Notes: generated by a model from the letters alone, not told the origin. A stretch of DNA of 64,000 nucleotides from GCA-2683825 sp965662355 (GCA_965662355.1 CBFIHP010000010.1:124001-188000); one strand, 5' to 3'. Positions 35,108 through 45,207 are shown, counted from the first letter of the stretch. Program-made: numbers and translations.

Positions 35108-38100
35108 ATGCCGTCCGAACAGGGGAGCGGACCGCGCGGAGAGGTAGAAAACCTCTTCCGCCAGTTCCTTCAAAAGAAACGCACCACAAAACTCCTCTTC
35201 GAGGAGTTCCGTGGGCGCTACCCGGAGTACGCCTCCGAATTGGACCGTCTTCACGGGCAATACCTGCAAGTGAAGGAGCTCGAACGGGCTGCAGAGCCGC
35301 CCACGACGGTTTCCGGCAAGCTCTTCGAGCGCCTGGGCCAAGAAATCGGCAACCCGGTCCAGCTCGAGGACCTCGACGAGAGCGCCGCCGACGGGTACCA
35401 GAGTGGCCCCCCCAGCTCGGATGAGCTGGAAACGGGGGTCGGCAGCGGGCTGGTCGGGAAAATCGTGGGGCGTGGCGATCGCCCGGACACTTCATCGGGC
35501 GGGCCGGCCACAGAGGCGCCCGACGGTGCGGGCTACGGCCCCTACGTCCTGCGGGGAGAAATTGCCCGTGGCGGCCAGGGCGCCGTGCTTCGCGTCTGGG
35601 ACCAGGACCTGAATCGCAACCTGGCGATGAAGGTCATCCTGGGCAAGGACGACGAAAAGCCCTCCGGCAAGACCCCCCACGTCGATGCCCACACCATGGG
35701 GCGTTTCCTCGAGGAGGCCCAGGTCACGGGTCAGCTCGATCACCCGGGCATCGTCCCCGTCCACGAGCTGGGCGTCGACAAGGATGGCCGGGTCTACTTC
35801 ACGATGAAGCTCGTGAAGGGCCGCGACCTGGCCGCGATCTTCGATCTCGTGCACGAGAAGAAAGAGGGCTGGAACCTCACTCGCGCCCTCGGGGTCATCC
35901 TGAAGGTTTGCGAGGCCATGTCCTACGCCCACGCAAAGGGCGTGATCCACCGCGACCTCAAGCCGGCCAACATCATGGTCGGACGCTTCGGCGAGGTGTA
36001 CGTGATGGACTGGGGCGTCGCGCGCGTATTGAAGCGCGAGGAGTCGCACGACATCCGCATTCAACAAACGATGGCGGTGCGCTCCGATTGGCGCGACAAG
36101 GCCGAGAAGGAAGAACCGAAGCTCCTGACCATGGACGGCGATATCGTCGGTACGCCGGCGTACATGTCCCCCGAGCAGGCCTCGGGCGAACTCGACCACA
36201 TGGGCCCCCATTCGGACGTGTATTCGGTAGGGGCAATGCTCTACCACCTCCTTTCGGGGCGCATGCCCTACGTGACGCCGGGCGAGAGGATTCACGGATT
36301 CACGATCTGGAACAAGCTGCGCGAAGAACCGCCGACGCCTCTGTCGGAGATCACGGAGAACCTGCCGCAGGAACTCGTCGCCATCTGCGAGAAGGCCATG
36401 TCGCGCGACCTGGCCGAGCGCTACAAGGACATGTCGAAACTCGCCAATGACCTCAGCGCGTTCGTGGAGCACCGCGTGGTCCACGCGTACGAAACCGGCG
36501 CGGTGGCGGAATTGCGCAAGTGGGTCAAACGCAACAAGAGCCTCGCCGCTGTGACGACAGCGTTCGTGCTCCTTGCCCTCGGTGGCCTGGGAACGGTTTC
36601 CTACGTCGAGGCCAAGGGCCGCGAGCTGGCCGAATCGGAACGCGCCAACGTGCTGCGCCTGGCGGCCTTCCAGGAGCTTCTCGAACTCGAGCAGACAGCC
36701 GCCTCGCTGTGGCCCGCCACACCAGCGAACGTCGCCTCCTACGAGAGCTGGCTGGATCGCGCCGATGTCCTGATCGAGGGTCTCGAGCCCGATACGGACG
36801 GTTTGGGACTCGGGCACATTGCCCAACGCGAAGCCCTGAGGGCCCGCGCCCTGCCCCCTACGGCCGAGGAAATCGAAAAGGACCGCGCCTCTCATCCGCG
36901 CTTCGATGAGTGGAAAGCGCTCCAGCAGCGCTATCGGTCGAAGCTACGTCAAAGCGGAGTCCACCCCGCCGGCTCCCAAGCCGCCGATGCCACGGGCGAA
37001 ACGGCGACGAAGCCGAATTCCCAGCTGGATCCCTCGCTGCGCTTCGTGGACGCGCGCACCTTGAACTCGCTCGCCTGGAAGCTCGTCGATCCCAAACGCA
37101 CGATCTTTGGACGCGAAGCGGAGGCGCTGGAAGCCGCCGAACTGGCCGAAAGCAAGGCAACCGGAACATCCCTGATCGGCGCCGTGCTCGACACTCTCGC
37201 CTGGGCCTACTTCGCCAATGGCGATCACGAAAAAGCACTCGCGACCTCGCGCCGAGCCCTGGAGACGGTCGAAGCCAAAGACCGCGCAGACTACCGTGGA
37301 TACCTCACCAAGCTCGAAAACGCCATCGTTGCCTGCGACGGCCCGGACGTCAAACGCGAGCTGACCGAGCTCGAGGCGCAGCTGAGCAAGATCGAAGCTA
37401 AAATCTCCACGCGCAAGTCGTATCGCTTCGCCGACGACGAAGATCGTTGGTGGCACGATCAGTTGACGAGGTTGATAGCAGCGATCCATGCCTTCGCCGA
37501 TCCGCAAACAGGACTCGTGAAGGGATTGTCCGAAGCCGGTTGGGGCATCGAGCGCCGACTCGAATTCGCGCGCGACGTAGAAGCCATGACGCTGACCGGC
37601 GCGGAAGCCAAGCGGCGCTGGAACCAGGCCATCGATTCCATCGGGGACCAGGAAGCCTCACCCGTTTACCGCGGACTGCGTATCGCGCCACAGCTGGGTT
37701 TGCTTCCCCTCGGCCCAGACCCCGATACGGGTTTGTGGGAATTCGCCCATGTGCAGAGCGGTGACGTCCCCTCGCGCCCTTCCAGCTCTGCTAGCTCGGA
37801 CGGCGAGCTGCGGATCGACGACGACACCTGCATCGTCATGGTGCTCGTACCCGGAGGACGCTTCCTCATGGGTGCCCAGAACCGCACTCCTTCGCGCCCC
37901 AACTACGACCCGGCCAGCGTCAGCGACGAATGGCCGGTGCACGAAATTCCCCTGGCACCGTTCTTCGTCTCCAAGTACGAGATGACCCAGGGCCAGTGGC
38001 AGCGCTTCACCGGCAGGAACCCCGCTAGCTATCAACCGGGCTTCAAAACCAACGCCCAGCTCCAGGGCTTCCAGCTGGCGAACCCGATCGAGATGGTGAC

Positions 38101-38599
38101 CCTCGCCCAGAGCATCAGCATGGTCGCGCGTCTCGGCCTGCAACTGCCCACCGAGGCCCAATGGGAATACGCCGCCCGTGCTGGTGACGACACGCCCTGG
38201 GCCTTCGGACTCGAACGCGAAACGCTCGACGGCGGCTCGAACCTGGCCGATGACGCCATGCGCAGGAAGGGCGGCCCGAGGGACTGGGATTACGAAGATT
38301 GGGACGATGGCTACTCCCTCCACGCGCCCGCGGGCACCTACGCCGCCAACGCCTTCGGCTTGCACGACATCCACGGCAACGTGTGGGAGTTCTGCCGAGA
38401 TTCCTTCGGTCGTTATTCCGACCCCTTCGAGGAGGGCACCGGCGAGCGGCTCGTGAAGGCCGAGGAAGGCGTCGCGCGGGGCGGGAGCTTCGAGAGCTCA
38501 TCCAACGACGCACGCACGGCATCGCGAACCTTCGTCTTGCCCGGAGAAACCCAACCCACGATCGGTTTCCGGCCCGTGAGGGCCCTGGAAGCTCGCTGA
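35108..38599 (+). CDS. Transmembrane Ser/Thr protein kinase with C-terminal formylglycine-enzyme-like (FGE-sulfatase) domain
   Basis: The 1,163-residue protein has an N-terminal helical region, then a Pkn-type kinase (about 140-455) with GEIARGGQGAV, VIHRDLKPANIM, MDWGVAR and GTPAYMSPEQ. A transmembrane helix follows at about 476-499 (SLAAVTTAFVLLALGGLGTV). The outer part has a coiled/TPR-like region with DTLAWAYFANGDHEKAL. An FGE/SUMF1-type domain runs from about 911 to the end: MVLVPGGRFLMG, EMTQGQWQRFTG, LPTEAQWEYAARAG, HGNVWEFCRD, ARGGSFESS and TIGFRPVR. Such fusions are common in planctomycetes, where the FGE-like part is usually a ligand-binding module rather than an enzyme. I start at ATG 35108; GTG 35093 is in frame. 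It could phosphorylate a partner of the FHA-cyclase encoded across the divergent promoter; this is inference. Confidence 0.88.
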   Translation: MPSEQGSGPRGEVENLFRQFLQKKRTTKLLFEEFRGRYPEYASELDRLHGQYLQVKELERAAEPPTTVSGKLFERLGQEIGNPVQLEDLDESAADGYQSGPPSSDELETGVGSGLVGKIVGRGDRPDTSSGGPATEAPDGAGYGPYVLRGEIARGGQGAVLRVWDQDLNRNLAMKVILGKDDEKPSGKTPHVDAHTMGRFLEEAQVTGQLDHPGIVPVHELGVDKDGRVYFTMKLVKGRDLAAIFDLVHEKKEGWNLTRALGVILKVCEAMSYAHAKGVIHRDLKPANIMVGRFGEVYVMDWGVARVLKREESHDIRIQQTMAVRSDWRDKAEKEEPKLLTMDGDIVGTPAYMSPEQASGELDHMGPHSDVYSVGAMLYHLLSGRMPYVTPGERIHGFTIWNKLREEPPTPLSEITENLPQELVAICEKAMSRDLAERYKDMSKLANDLSAFVEHRVVHAYETGAVAELRKWVKRNKSLAAVTTAFVLLALGGLGTVSYVEAKGRELAESERANVLRLAAFQELLELEQTAASLWPATPANVASYESWLDRADVLIEGLEPDTDGLGLGHIAQREALRARALPPTAEEIEKDRASHPRFDEWKALQQRYRSKLRQSGVHPAGSQAADATGETATKPNSQLDPSLRFVDARTLNSLAWKLVDPKRTIFGREAEALEAAELAESKATGTSLIGAVLDTLAWAYFANGDHEKALATSRRALETVEAKDRADYRGYLTKLENAIVACDGPDVKRELTELEAQLSKIEAKISTRKSYRFADDEDRWWHDQLTRLIAAIHAFADPQTGLVKGLSEAGWGIERRLEFARDVEAMTLTGAEAKRRWNQAIDSIGDQEASPVYRGLRIAPQLGLLPLGPDPDTGLWEFAHVQSGDVPSRPSSSASSDGELRIDDDTCIVMVLVPGGRFLMGAQNRTPSRPNYDPASVSDEWPVHEIPLAPFFVSKYEMTQGQWQRFTGRNPASYQPGFKTNAQLQGFQLANPIEMVTLAQSISMVARLGLQLPTEAQWEYAARAGDDTPWAFGLERETLDGGSNLADDAMRRKGGPRDWDYEDWDDGYSLHAPAGTYAANAFGLHDIHGNVWEFCRDSFGRYSDPFEEGTGERLVKAEEGVARGGSFESSSNDARTASRTFVLPGETQPTIGFRPVRALEAR

Positions 38600-38674
38600 T
38601 CTGGCGCAAAAGGAGTCGCACTCCAATCATCCGGGTAGCGCCCTTTCGGCTCCAGGGATACGCTCGAAGAGGCC

Positions 38675-39958
38675 ATGCTTCTCCTTGCCACAGCTCTGCT
38701 CTGTCAGACCATCGGACCGGCTCTCTCGGCACAGCGTGCCCCGCAGACATCCGGACCCGGTGTACCCGACATCGTGCTCGTGATCCTGGATGATTATGCG
38801 GCCGTCGACAGGCTCACGACGCCGACACCGAACATCGATCGCATCGCCGCCGAGGGCTTTACCTTCGAGCGTGCCTACTCGATGCCCGTCTGCGCGGCGA
38901 CGCGGCGCTCCCTCTGGTTCGGCATCGAGACAGCGCGTCATTTCGGACCCGGCTGTGGCACCCAGCAACCGAACCTGCCAAGGCCACCGTTCACCGACCC
39001 CGAACTCTTTCAATCCCTTCCGGCCCGCTTGCACCAGCGCGGCTACGCCTCGGCCCTTTTCGGCAAGTGGCACTCGGGCCAGGCGACCAACGGCTGGCAG
39101 CTAGCGCCCCTCGAATTGGGTTTCGATCGCTGGATCGCGGGCTCGCCGCCATCGACCCGCTCATGCCAGGGTGAGGGCTATCAGGAGTGGGTACGCATCG
39201 AGGACGGCCTGCTCGTCGGCGTCGAAACCGGATACGCCACCTCGGTGCAGGGCGCCGCCACTCGCAAGTGGATGGCTGGCCATCTCTTCCAGCCGCGCTT
39301 TGCCGCGCTGAGTTTCAACGCGCCCCACGAGCCCATGCAACCCCCACCGGCCTCCGCGCTGCCGGTCGGCTACCCACCACCGAACATCTTCGATCCGCCG
39401 CGGCGCATCTTCCGCGCCATGGTCGCGGCTGCGGACCTCGAGATCGGCCGCCTCTATGACTCGCTCGATCTCGAGCGCACGATCATCATCCTCATCGGTG
39501 ACAACGGAACGCCGCCGGAAGCCGCGCATCCGACGCAGGATCCCGCCCGGGTCAAACGCAGCGTCTACGAGGGCGGGGTGCGGGTGCCCATGATCATCGC
39601 CGGTGCAGGCATCCCGCGCGGCGTGTCCTCAGCCCTGGTGCACACGACCGATTTGTACGCGACCATCGCGCTCTGGGCCGGATCACCCAAGCTGAACTTC
39701 GGTGCCTCCCGCCCGCTCCAACCGCTGCTCCGCAATCCCGCCCGGGAAATCCGCGATCACCTGTACGTCGGTCACGTACGTCACAACCAGGTCGAGGAAG
39801 CCATCGTCACACGCGCAGGCTGGAAGCTCCACCGCCGCGGCTCCCCCGCCACCTTCGAGCTCTACCACGTCCTGGACGACCCGACGGAAGAGAACCCGTT
39901 GCCCCTCGACGGCAGGAACGGGCCCCTGGTCGACAAGCTGAAGCGGCTTCTTCCGTAG
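38675..39958 (+). CDS. Secreted sulfatase (type I, alkaline-phosphatase superfamily) with unusual CxAxR active site
   Basis: MLLLATALLCQTIGPALSA is a Sec signal peptide. The metal site VLVILDDY, the FGKWHSG block and ILIGDNGTPPE define a type I sulfatase of 427 residues. The formylglycine motif, normally CxPxR, reads CAATR (in MPVCAATRRS). Cys and Arg are kept but Pro is Ala. CxAxR can be matured by radical-SAM anSME-type enzymes; aerobic FGE prefers CxPxR. The substrate is a sulfate ester, probably of a polysaccharide. It follows the kinase/FGE-like gene by 75 bases on the same strand. Confidence 0.85.
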   Translation: MLLLATALLCQTIGPALSAQRAPQTSGPGVPDIVLVILDDYAAVDRLTTPTPNIDRIAAEGFTFERAYSMPVCAATRRSLWFGIETARHFGPGCGTQQPNLPRPPFTDPELFQSLPARLHQRGYASALFGKWHSGQATNGWQLAPLELGFDRWIAGSPPSTRSCQGEGYQEWVRIEDGLLVGVETGYATSVQGAATRKWMAGHLFQPRFAALSFNAPHEPMQPPPASALPVGYPPPNIFDPPRRIFRAMVAAADLEIGRLYDSLDLERTIIILIGDNGTPPEAAHPTQDPARVKRSVYEGGVRVPMIIAGAGIPRGVSSALVHTTDLYATIALWAGSPKLNFGASRPLQPLLRNPAREIRDHLYVGHVRHNQVEEAIVTRAGWKLHRRGSPATFELYHVLDDPTEENPLPLDGRNGPLVDKLKRLLP

Positions 39959-39987
39959 GCGAGTCGCGTTAATCCGAGGAAACACGG

Positions 39988-40009
39988 CTTGACTCACGTT
40001 CGCGTCAAG
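39988..40009. terminator. Hairpin between the convergent sulfatase and lipoprotein genes
   Basis: CTTGAC (39988-39993) and GTCAAG (40004-40009) form a six-pair stem with a ten-base loop in the 53-base gap between two convergent stops. No T-run follows, so a terminator function is only suggested by position. Confidence 0.3.
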
Positions 40010-40011
40010 TC

Positions 40012-40602
40012 TCAGCGCTCGAGCGGCGCGAGGGCGATCTGTACCGCACGCAAAACGGCGTCCCGCTCCCGCAAGAGAGGCGCGGGATCCAGCTCCTCGT
40101 ATTCGGAGCCGTTCCAGCGACGGAGCAACCCGATGCCCCCGAAACCCTCGTAGCGCAGATTGCCCTCGGGATCGGCGATGGAGATGTACAACGATAGGCC
40201 CGTTGCCTTGCCGGACACATCCTCGTCGTAGCCCCAGGGCCCCGATGAAGGCAACTCCAGCTCGCACTCGATGCCATCGAACTCGGCCCCGGAATCGTCG
40301 AAGAAGGCCTCGCGGGCGACCAGTCCTTTGAAGAGCACCGCATCCACGCCCGAAGTGCGGCGATCGAAGTCGTCGAGGATGCTCCCGTCGACCGTCTGGT
40401 ACCCGAACCGAGTCATGGTCTCGAGCACGGCGGCATCGAGACGCGCCAGGTCAGCGGCATCGAACTGCGGGCCCTCCAGCGGAAAGACGAGCAAGGTCTT
40501 CGTGGTGTCGAGGAACTCCCCATGCGGAACGTGGAAGTTCCCGCTCGAGGAGCATGAGCTCGCCAAAAGGGCGACCAGCGCGATCCCGATCCGTCCAAGC
40601 AT
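40012..40602 (-). CDS. Putative lipoprotein of unknown function
   Basis: The ATG at 40602 gives 196 residues starting MLGRIGIALVALLASSC, a clear lipoprotein signal with the lipidated Cys at 17. The rest has alternating strands and helices (LLVFPLEGPQFDAADLARLD, then VDAVLFKGLVAREAFF). This recalls periplasmic GNA1162/DUF4136-like lipoproteins that bind at the outer membrane, but I cannot assign a family. It follows the giant PKD protein gene on the same strand after 57 bases and may be co-transcribed. Confidence 0.65.
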   Translation of the reverse strand: MLGRIGIALVALLASSCSSSGNFHVPHGEFLDTTKTLLVFPLEGPQFDAADLARLDAAVLETMTRFGYQTVDGSILDDFDRRTSGVDAVLFKGLVAREAFFDDSGAEFDGIECELELPSSGPWGYDEDVSGKATGLSLYISIADPEGNLRYEGFGGIGLLRRWNGSEYEELDPAPLLRERDAVLRAVQIALAPLER

Positions 40603-40659
40603 GGCCGGAGGATAGCGCCGGCCGGTCCTCAAGACGACCGCGGACGCCCGTTGCGGAGA

Positions 40660-43600
40660 CTACTGGGCCTGAATGTGGTCGAACTTGCGCTCGATGTCGA
40701 AGCCACCCGGCCCCGTCGCCCGCAACCACACGGTATAGGTGCCGGTGACGTTGTAGGTGTGAGAGGGGTTCTGGGTCGAGGCCGTGCCACCGTCGCCGAA
40801 GTCCCAGGCCCACGAGGTCGCGACGCCGCTCGTCGTGTCACTGAAGGAAACCGAAAGCGGTGCCGGGCCCATTGTGACGGGGGACGCCATGAAGTCCGCC
40901 GCGGGGCGCGTGGCCGGCGGGGTGAAGCCGATGGTGAAGTCGACCGCATTGCAGAGGGTCTGCTCCGAGGGGGCCAGAATGCTGACCAGGAACCCCTGGG
41001 ACGTTCCGAATCCCATCAGGGAGAGGTCGGCGGGCAGGGGGAGGCTGATCGTCGAGATGCCACTGACATGCGCGACGATGGTGAAGTTGGCCACGAAGTT
41101 TCCGCCCACGAGAAGCTCGCCCAAGGGACCCGCACTCTGCATGACAGCAGCGTCGCGCAGTAGCACCGTGACGAACCCGATGTTCGGCCGGTCCCGGCTA
41201 TCGAGATGAGCCTTCCAAACACTGCCGACAATCGGCGGATCCGCGACGTAGCAGGGCGGATTGATACCCGAACCGTTGCGATACGTTCCCGCGGCCACGG
41301 CCAGGGTGAAGAAATCGTCAACGAAGCCGGTCGAAGGATCGAGACCGTCGCCGCCGTTGCCGACCGAGATGCTCAAGGTCAACTGCGTGGACGCCGTCGC
41401 CGACGGGAAAAGCAGCGCCAGGTTCGACCCGACCTGCTGAACCGCCGTCATCGGCAGAGCGTAGCGTAGGGAGGTGTTCGGGAAGGACGAGAACGTATCG
41501 GCGTAGTAGATGTTGTACGTGGACGAACCATCGGAGATATCGACGCTCATGAAGTCGTTGGTCAGGATGGAGTCCGCATCGTCGCCCAATAGGAAGGCCA
41601 CCGAGAAGGCCAGCACCGGAGCCTGCGGGTCGAAACCGAAGCTCTGCTGAATGGTTGCGGCTCCTATCGGAAGCGCCCCCATAGCGCCCGGGTTGGACGG
41701 CGGCAGAGCCGTGGTCGTTCCGAGAGCCGAGATCTCGGCCCACTGTCCACCATCGGAGGGCATACCGTTGTCCATCAGCACGCCGCCGTCAGGGTGGATC
41801 AGATTGGCGCTGCCGGAGATCGAGCTCCACGGCGCTCCGGGCGTCATACCGCCTGCTTGCAGCTCAAAACTACCGTCCTGCAGGGGCGGCGGCGTGGCGA
41901 TGATGTAGCCAGCCTTGGTTTCGATGTCGATACCACCGGCACCCGAGGTCGTCAGACTGACGGTGTACGTGCCGGTGCTCACGTAAGTGTGCATCGGGTT
42001 CTGGGTCGTAGATCCACCACCGTCTCCAAAGTCCCAGGACCAGGAGCTGATGATGCCCGCGCTCGCATCGCTGAAGGAAACGGGCAAGGGAGCCTCGCCA
42101 CTGGTCGGTGAGGCCGAGAAGTCCGCCACCGGGGGCGGCGGCAAAACCATGACGTAGCCGAACTTCGTGTGCGTATCCGGACCACCGGGTCCGGTCGACT
42201 CGAGGATAACCGTGTAGGTTCCCACGAAAGCATACGTGTGTGTGGGGTTCTGCACCGATGCGGATCCACCATCACCGAAGTTCCAATCCCAGGCCGTGAC
42301 GGCTCCGGAAGTGAGGTCCGTGAAAGACACGTTCAACGGGTAGGAACCGACCGTCGGGGCCCCGGTGAAGTCCGCCATGGGAGCGGACGGCGTCAGGACG
42401 ATATACCCGGGCTTCGTTTCGGTGGCGTTGCCCATCGCGCCCAGGGCGGTCAGGCTGACGGTAAACGTCCCGAACGAGGTGTACGTGTGGGTCGGACTCT
42501 GCATCGTCGATCCACCGCCATCACCGAAGTCCCAGCTCCAACCGGTGACCGGACCGACGGTCGCGTCCGTGAAACTGACCAGGAGGGGGGGTTGTCCCGC
42601 GAGCGGGGTGGCCGAGAACTCCGGAATCGGAATCAACGTCGCGACCGTGATGTAGTCGAGCTTGGACTCGACATCCGCCCCACCCGTGCCCGTCGCCGTC
42701 AGCGAGACGGTGTAGGTGCCCGGGAAGGTGTAGGTGTAGCTTGGGTTCTGCAGACTCGAGGAACCGCCGTCACCAAAGTCCCAACTCCAAGCGTTGACGT
42801 TGGCACCGGTAGAAAGGTCGCTGAAGTTGACCGTCAGGGGGATGTTGCCCGAGAGGGCGCTGGCCGAGAAGTCGGCCACGGTTGCCTGCGCGACAACGAT
42901 GTGGTCTTGCTTGATCTCGGTACTGAAACCGTTCCCACCGCTCGTACGCAGGGTGATCGTATAGGTACCGTCCGCGAGGTAGGCGTTGCTGGGGTGCTGC
43001 GAAGTCGAGACATTGCCGTCACCGAAGTCCCAGTTCCAGCTGCTCACATCACCCGTGCTCTCGTCGGTGAAGTTGACGAGCAAGGGCGGAGTACCGAGGC
43101 TTGTCGAGCTGGAGAAGGCAACCGTCGGCGAGACCGAGGAGATCCCAGTTCCGAGCAACATGAAGGCGGCGTTGCAGAACTGACCCAAGGTACCCGAGGC
43201 ATTGAGAATCAGGGGCTGCGCAATGCCTGTCCGCCCGATCAATGCGGTGTCGTTGGGCAACGGGAACTCATGGATGTCGATGTCCCCCGGCGAAACCTGA
43301 ATGTTGTCGAAGATGAACCCTGAGGGGTCGAACAGAGCTTCGCCGAAACTCGTGGGGACTCCGCCGATGCTATCGACTCGGATGAAGAGAAGCGATGCGA
43401 CCGCGGTCGGGAACACGCTCGTATCTACGCGGCCTTGCCACACCGTTCCGACAACTGGCGGCGGCGCGGAGAAACAAATCGGGTTGCTCCCGGAGCCATT
43501 GTAGAAAGTGGACTCGCCGGCCGGAGTCACCACGACGTAGTCGATCTTGGTCTCGGTGTCGGGTCCGCCCGGGCCATCAGCGGTCATGACAACCGTGTAG

Positions 43601-45207
43601 GTCCCCGGTGTGGAGTAGATGTGCACGGGGCTCTGTTGCGTCGAGCCGCTGGCATCGCCGAAGTCCCAGCTCCAGGAACTCGGGTTCGAGGTCGAAAGAT
43701 CCGTGAAGGCCACCGTCAGGGGCGCACTACCGTTCAGCGGGGTGCCCGAATAATCCGCGGCGGTCGGGCCGATGACCGTGATGTAGTCGGTCTTCAGCTC
43801 CGTATTCATGTCGCCTCCGCCGCTGGCTGTCAGCGTGACGGAGTACGTTCCGGGGAAGATGTAGGTGTGCTGGGGGTTTTGAACCGTCGAGCCGTTGGTG
43901 TCTCCGAAGCCCCATGACCAGCTTGTGATCGGCCCCACGCTGAGATCCGAGAAGGTCACGGCCAACGGAGCCGGTCCCGAGGTCACGTCGGCGGCGAAGT
44001 TCGCCAGGACCATGTCCGCGGCCATGATGAGGTCCGTTTTGGTTTCGACACCCGCACCGCCCGGTCCGGTCGCCGTCAGGCTGACCGTGTAGGTTCCCGC
44101 CACCGTGTACGTGTGCGTCGGATCCGCGAGGGTCGAGGCGCCGCCGTCACCGAAGTCCCAGGCATAGGAGGTCACCGGACCGCCACGGGTCGTGTTGGTG
44201 AAAGAGACATTCAAGGGCGTGAGACCAGTGGTGGGTGTCGCGCTGAAATCGGCCACCGGTACCGCCTCGGTGACGAGGATGCCCGTCTTGATCTCCAGGT
44301 CCGCGCCACCCGGTCCGAAGACGGTCAAGCTGATCGTGTAAAGGGCAGGCGTCGTGTAGAGGTGCGTCGGGTTTTGGACCGAACCGGTCGTGCCGTCGCC
44401 GAAGGTCCAAAACCAACCGGTTACCGTCCCCGTACTGAGATCGAGAAAGTCCACGGCCAGAGGTGCCGGCCCTGAAAAGGGCACGCCCGTGAATTCGGAC
44501 ATGGGGTTGGGGGTCACGTTTTCGAGTTCGGCGTAGACGATCACATTGTGGTTGACGGCCCCGGAGAAGTCCGCGCGCGCCGTGCGATTGCCCGTCGATG
44601 TGTGAATCTCGTGGTCGGCCACGGAAAACGTGCTGACCGATCCCACCGAGTCGGTCTGCTCCGAAACATCGAGGCTCCACGTGAAGTTCCCCGGCACGCC
44701 ACATCCCACAGCGGCCAGACTCGAGTTTCCATTGGTGATATTGAGCGTGACGTTGACCGGATCGACCGAGCCCTGGCTCGAGATCGAGGACGCCACAGGC
44801 GCGCCCTGGTCGACGTTGCAGTACGTCGCGGCCGCCAAGCTGGACTCCACGAATCCCGGTCCCGAGACGGCGAGCGAGATCGTGTTGTTCGTCGCGGCAT
44901 CAATGCCGGCCTCGTTCAAGTACCAAAGCGATGTGACATAAGAGGATCCGCTCGCCAGGGATTCACGCTTGTTGATGAGGGTCAGGCCCTGACCACCGTA
45001 GGCGACCTCAATGATGTCGTTGGCGCCTTGAGTCGCCGAGGCACCACCTGCGGCGACGACCAGGACCCGGTTGGTGCCGGTCCCGGCGGTGTGTATCGAG
45101 CCCGTCGTCCATCCGCCGCCGGGGCAGAGTTCAACCTGGGCTGAGGTGAGGGCAGTCAGGCACAAGAGCGCACTCGCGATGCGCGGCAGAAGCGTGGAGC
45201 GAATCAT
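40660..45207 (-). CDS. Giant secreted protein with ten PKD domains
   Basis: The ATG at 45207 gives 1,515 residues starting with a Sec signal peptide (MIRSTLLPRIASALLCLTALTSA). The first 250 residues are a lectin-like or other beta domain without a clear family. Ten PKD domains follow, each with a WxFGD core; nine read WDFGD, WNFGD or WGFGD and the first reads WTFGD. Four come before and five after a unique insert of about 110 residues (STFYNGSGSNPICF). A second, related insert (GTYRNGSGINPPCY) lies late in the protein, and the tenth PKD domain ends it. There is no anchor motif such as LPXTG and no catalytic motif. PKD arrays usually hold proteins away from the surface or bind polysaccharide or protein. 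Confidence 0.85.
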   Translation of the reverse strand: MIRSTLLPRIASALLCLTALTSAQVELCPGGGWTTGSIHTAGTGTNRVLVVAAGGASATQGANDIIEVAYGGQGLTLINKRESLASGSSYVTSLWYLNEAGIDAATNNTISLAVSGPGFVESSLAAATYCNVDQGAPVASSISSQGSVDPVNVTLNITNGNSSLAAVGCGVPGNFTWSLDVSEQTDSVGSVSTFSVADHEIHTSTGNRTARADFSGAVNHNVIVYAELENVTPNPMSEFTGVPFSGPAPLAVDFLDLSTGTVTGWFWTFGDGTTGSVQNPTHLYTTPALYTISLTVFGPGGADLEIKTGILVTEAVPVADFSATPTTGLTPLNVSFTNTTRGGPVTSYAWDFGDGGASTLADPTHTYTVAGTYTVSLTATGPGGAGVETKTDLIMAADMVLANFAADVTSGPAPLAVTFSDLSVGPITSWSWGFGDTNGSTVQNPQHTYIFPGTYSVTLTASGGGDMNTELKTDYITVIGPTAADYSGTPLNGSAPLTVAFTDLSTSNPSSWSWDFGDASGSTQQSPVHIYSTPGTYTVVMTADGPGGPDTETKIDYVVVTPAGESTFYNGSGSNPICFSAPPPVVGTVWQGRVDTSVFPTAVASLLFIRVDSIGGVPTSFGEALFDPSGFIFDNIQVSPGDIDIHEFPLPNDTALIGRTGIAQPLILNASGTLGQFCNAAFMLLGTGISSVSPTVAFSSSTSLGTPPLLVNFTDESTGDVSSWNWDFGDGNVSTSQHPSNAYLADGTYTITLRTSGGNGFSTEIKQDHIVVAQATVADFSASALSGNIPLTVNFSDLSTGANVNAWSWDFGDGGSSSLQNPSYTYTFPGTYTVSLTATGTGGADVESKLDYITVATLIPIPEFSATPLAGQPPLLVSFTDATVGPVTGWSWDFGDGGGSTMQSPTHTYTSFGTFTVSLTALGAMGNATETKPGYIVLTPSAPMADFTGAPTVGSYPLNVSFTDLTSGAVTAWDWNFGDGGSASVQNPTHTYAFVGTYTVILESTGPGGPDTHTKFGYVMVLPPPPVADFSASPTSGEAPLPVSFSDASAGIISSWSWDFGDGGGSTTQNPMHTYVSTGTYTVSLTTSGAGGIDIETKAGYIIATPPPLQDGSFELQAGGMTPGAPWSSISGSANLIHPDGGVLMDNGMPSDGGQWAEISALGTTTALPPSNPGAMGALPIGAATIQQSFGFDPQAPVLAFSVAFLLGDDADSILTNDFMSVDISDGSSTYNIYYADTFSSFPNTSLRYALPMTAVQQVGSNLALLFPSATASTQLTLSISVGNGGDGLDPSTGFVDDFFTLAVAAGTYRNGSGINPPCYVADPPIVGSVWKAHLDSRDRPNIGFVTVLLRDAAVMQSAGPLGELLVGGNFVANFTIVAHVSGISTISLPLPADLSLMGFGTSQGFLVSILAPSEQTLCNAVDFTIGFTPPATRPAADFMASPVTMGPAPLSVSFSDTTSGVATSWAWDFGDGGTASTQNPSHTYNVTGTYTVWLRATGPGGFDIERKFDHIQAQ

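Noticed and set aside
40700..44500. Apparent DNA repeats such as the recurring GTGTAGGTGCC-type and CCGTCGCCGAAGTCCCA-type strings
   Set aside because: They are codons for the repeated PKD motifs (WDFGDG, GTYTV), spaced at about 250 bases and diverged; not a CRISPR or mobile repeat.
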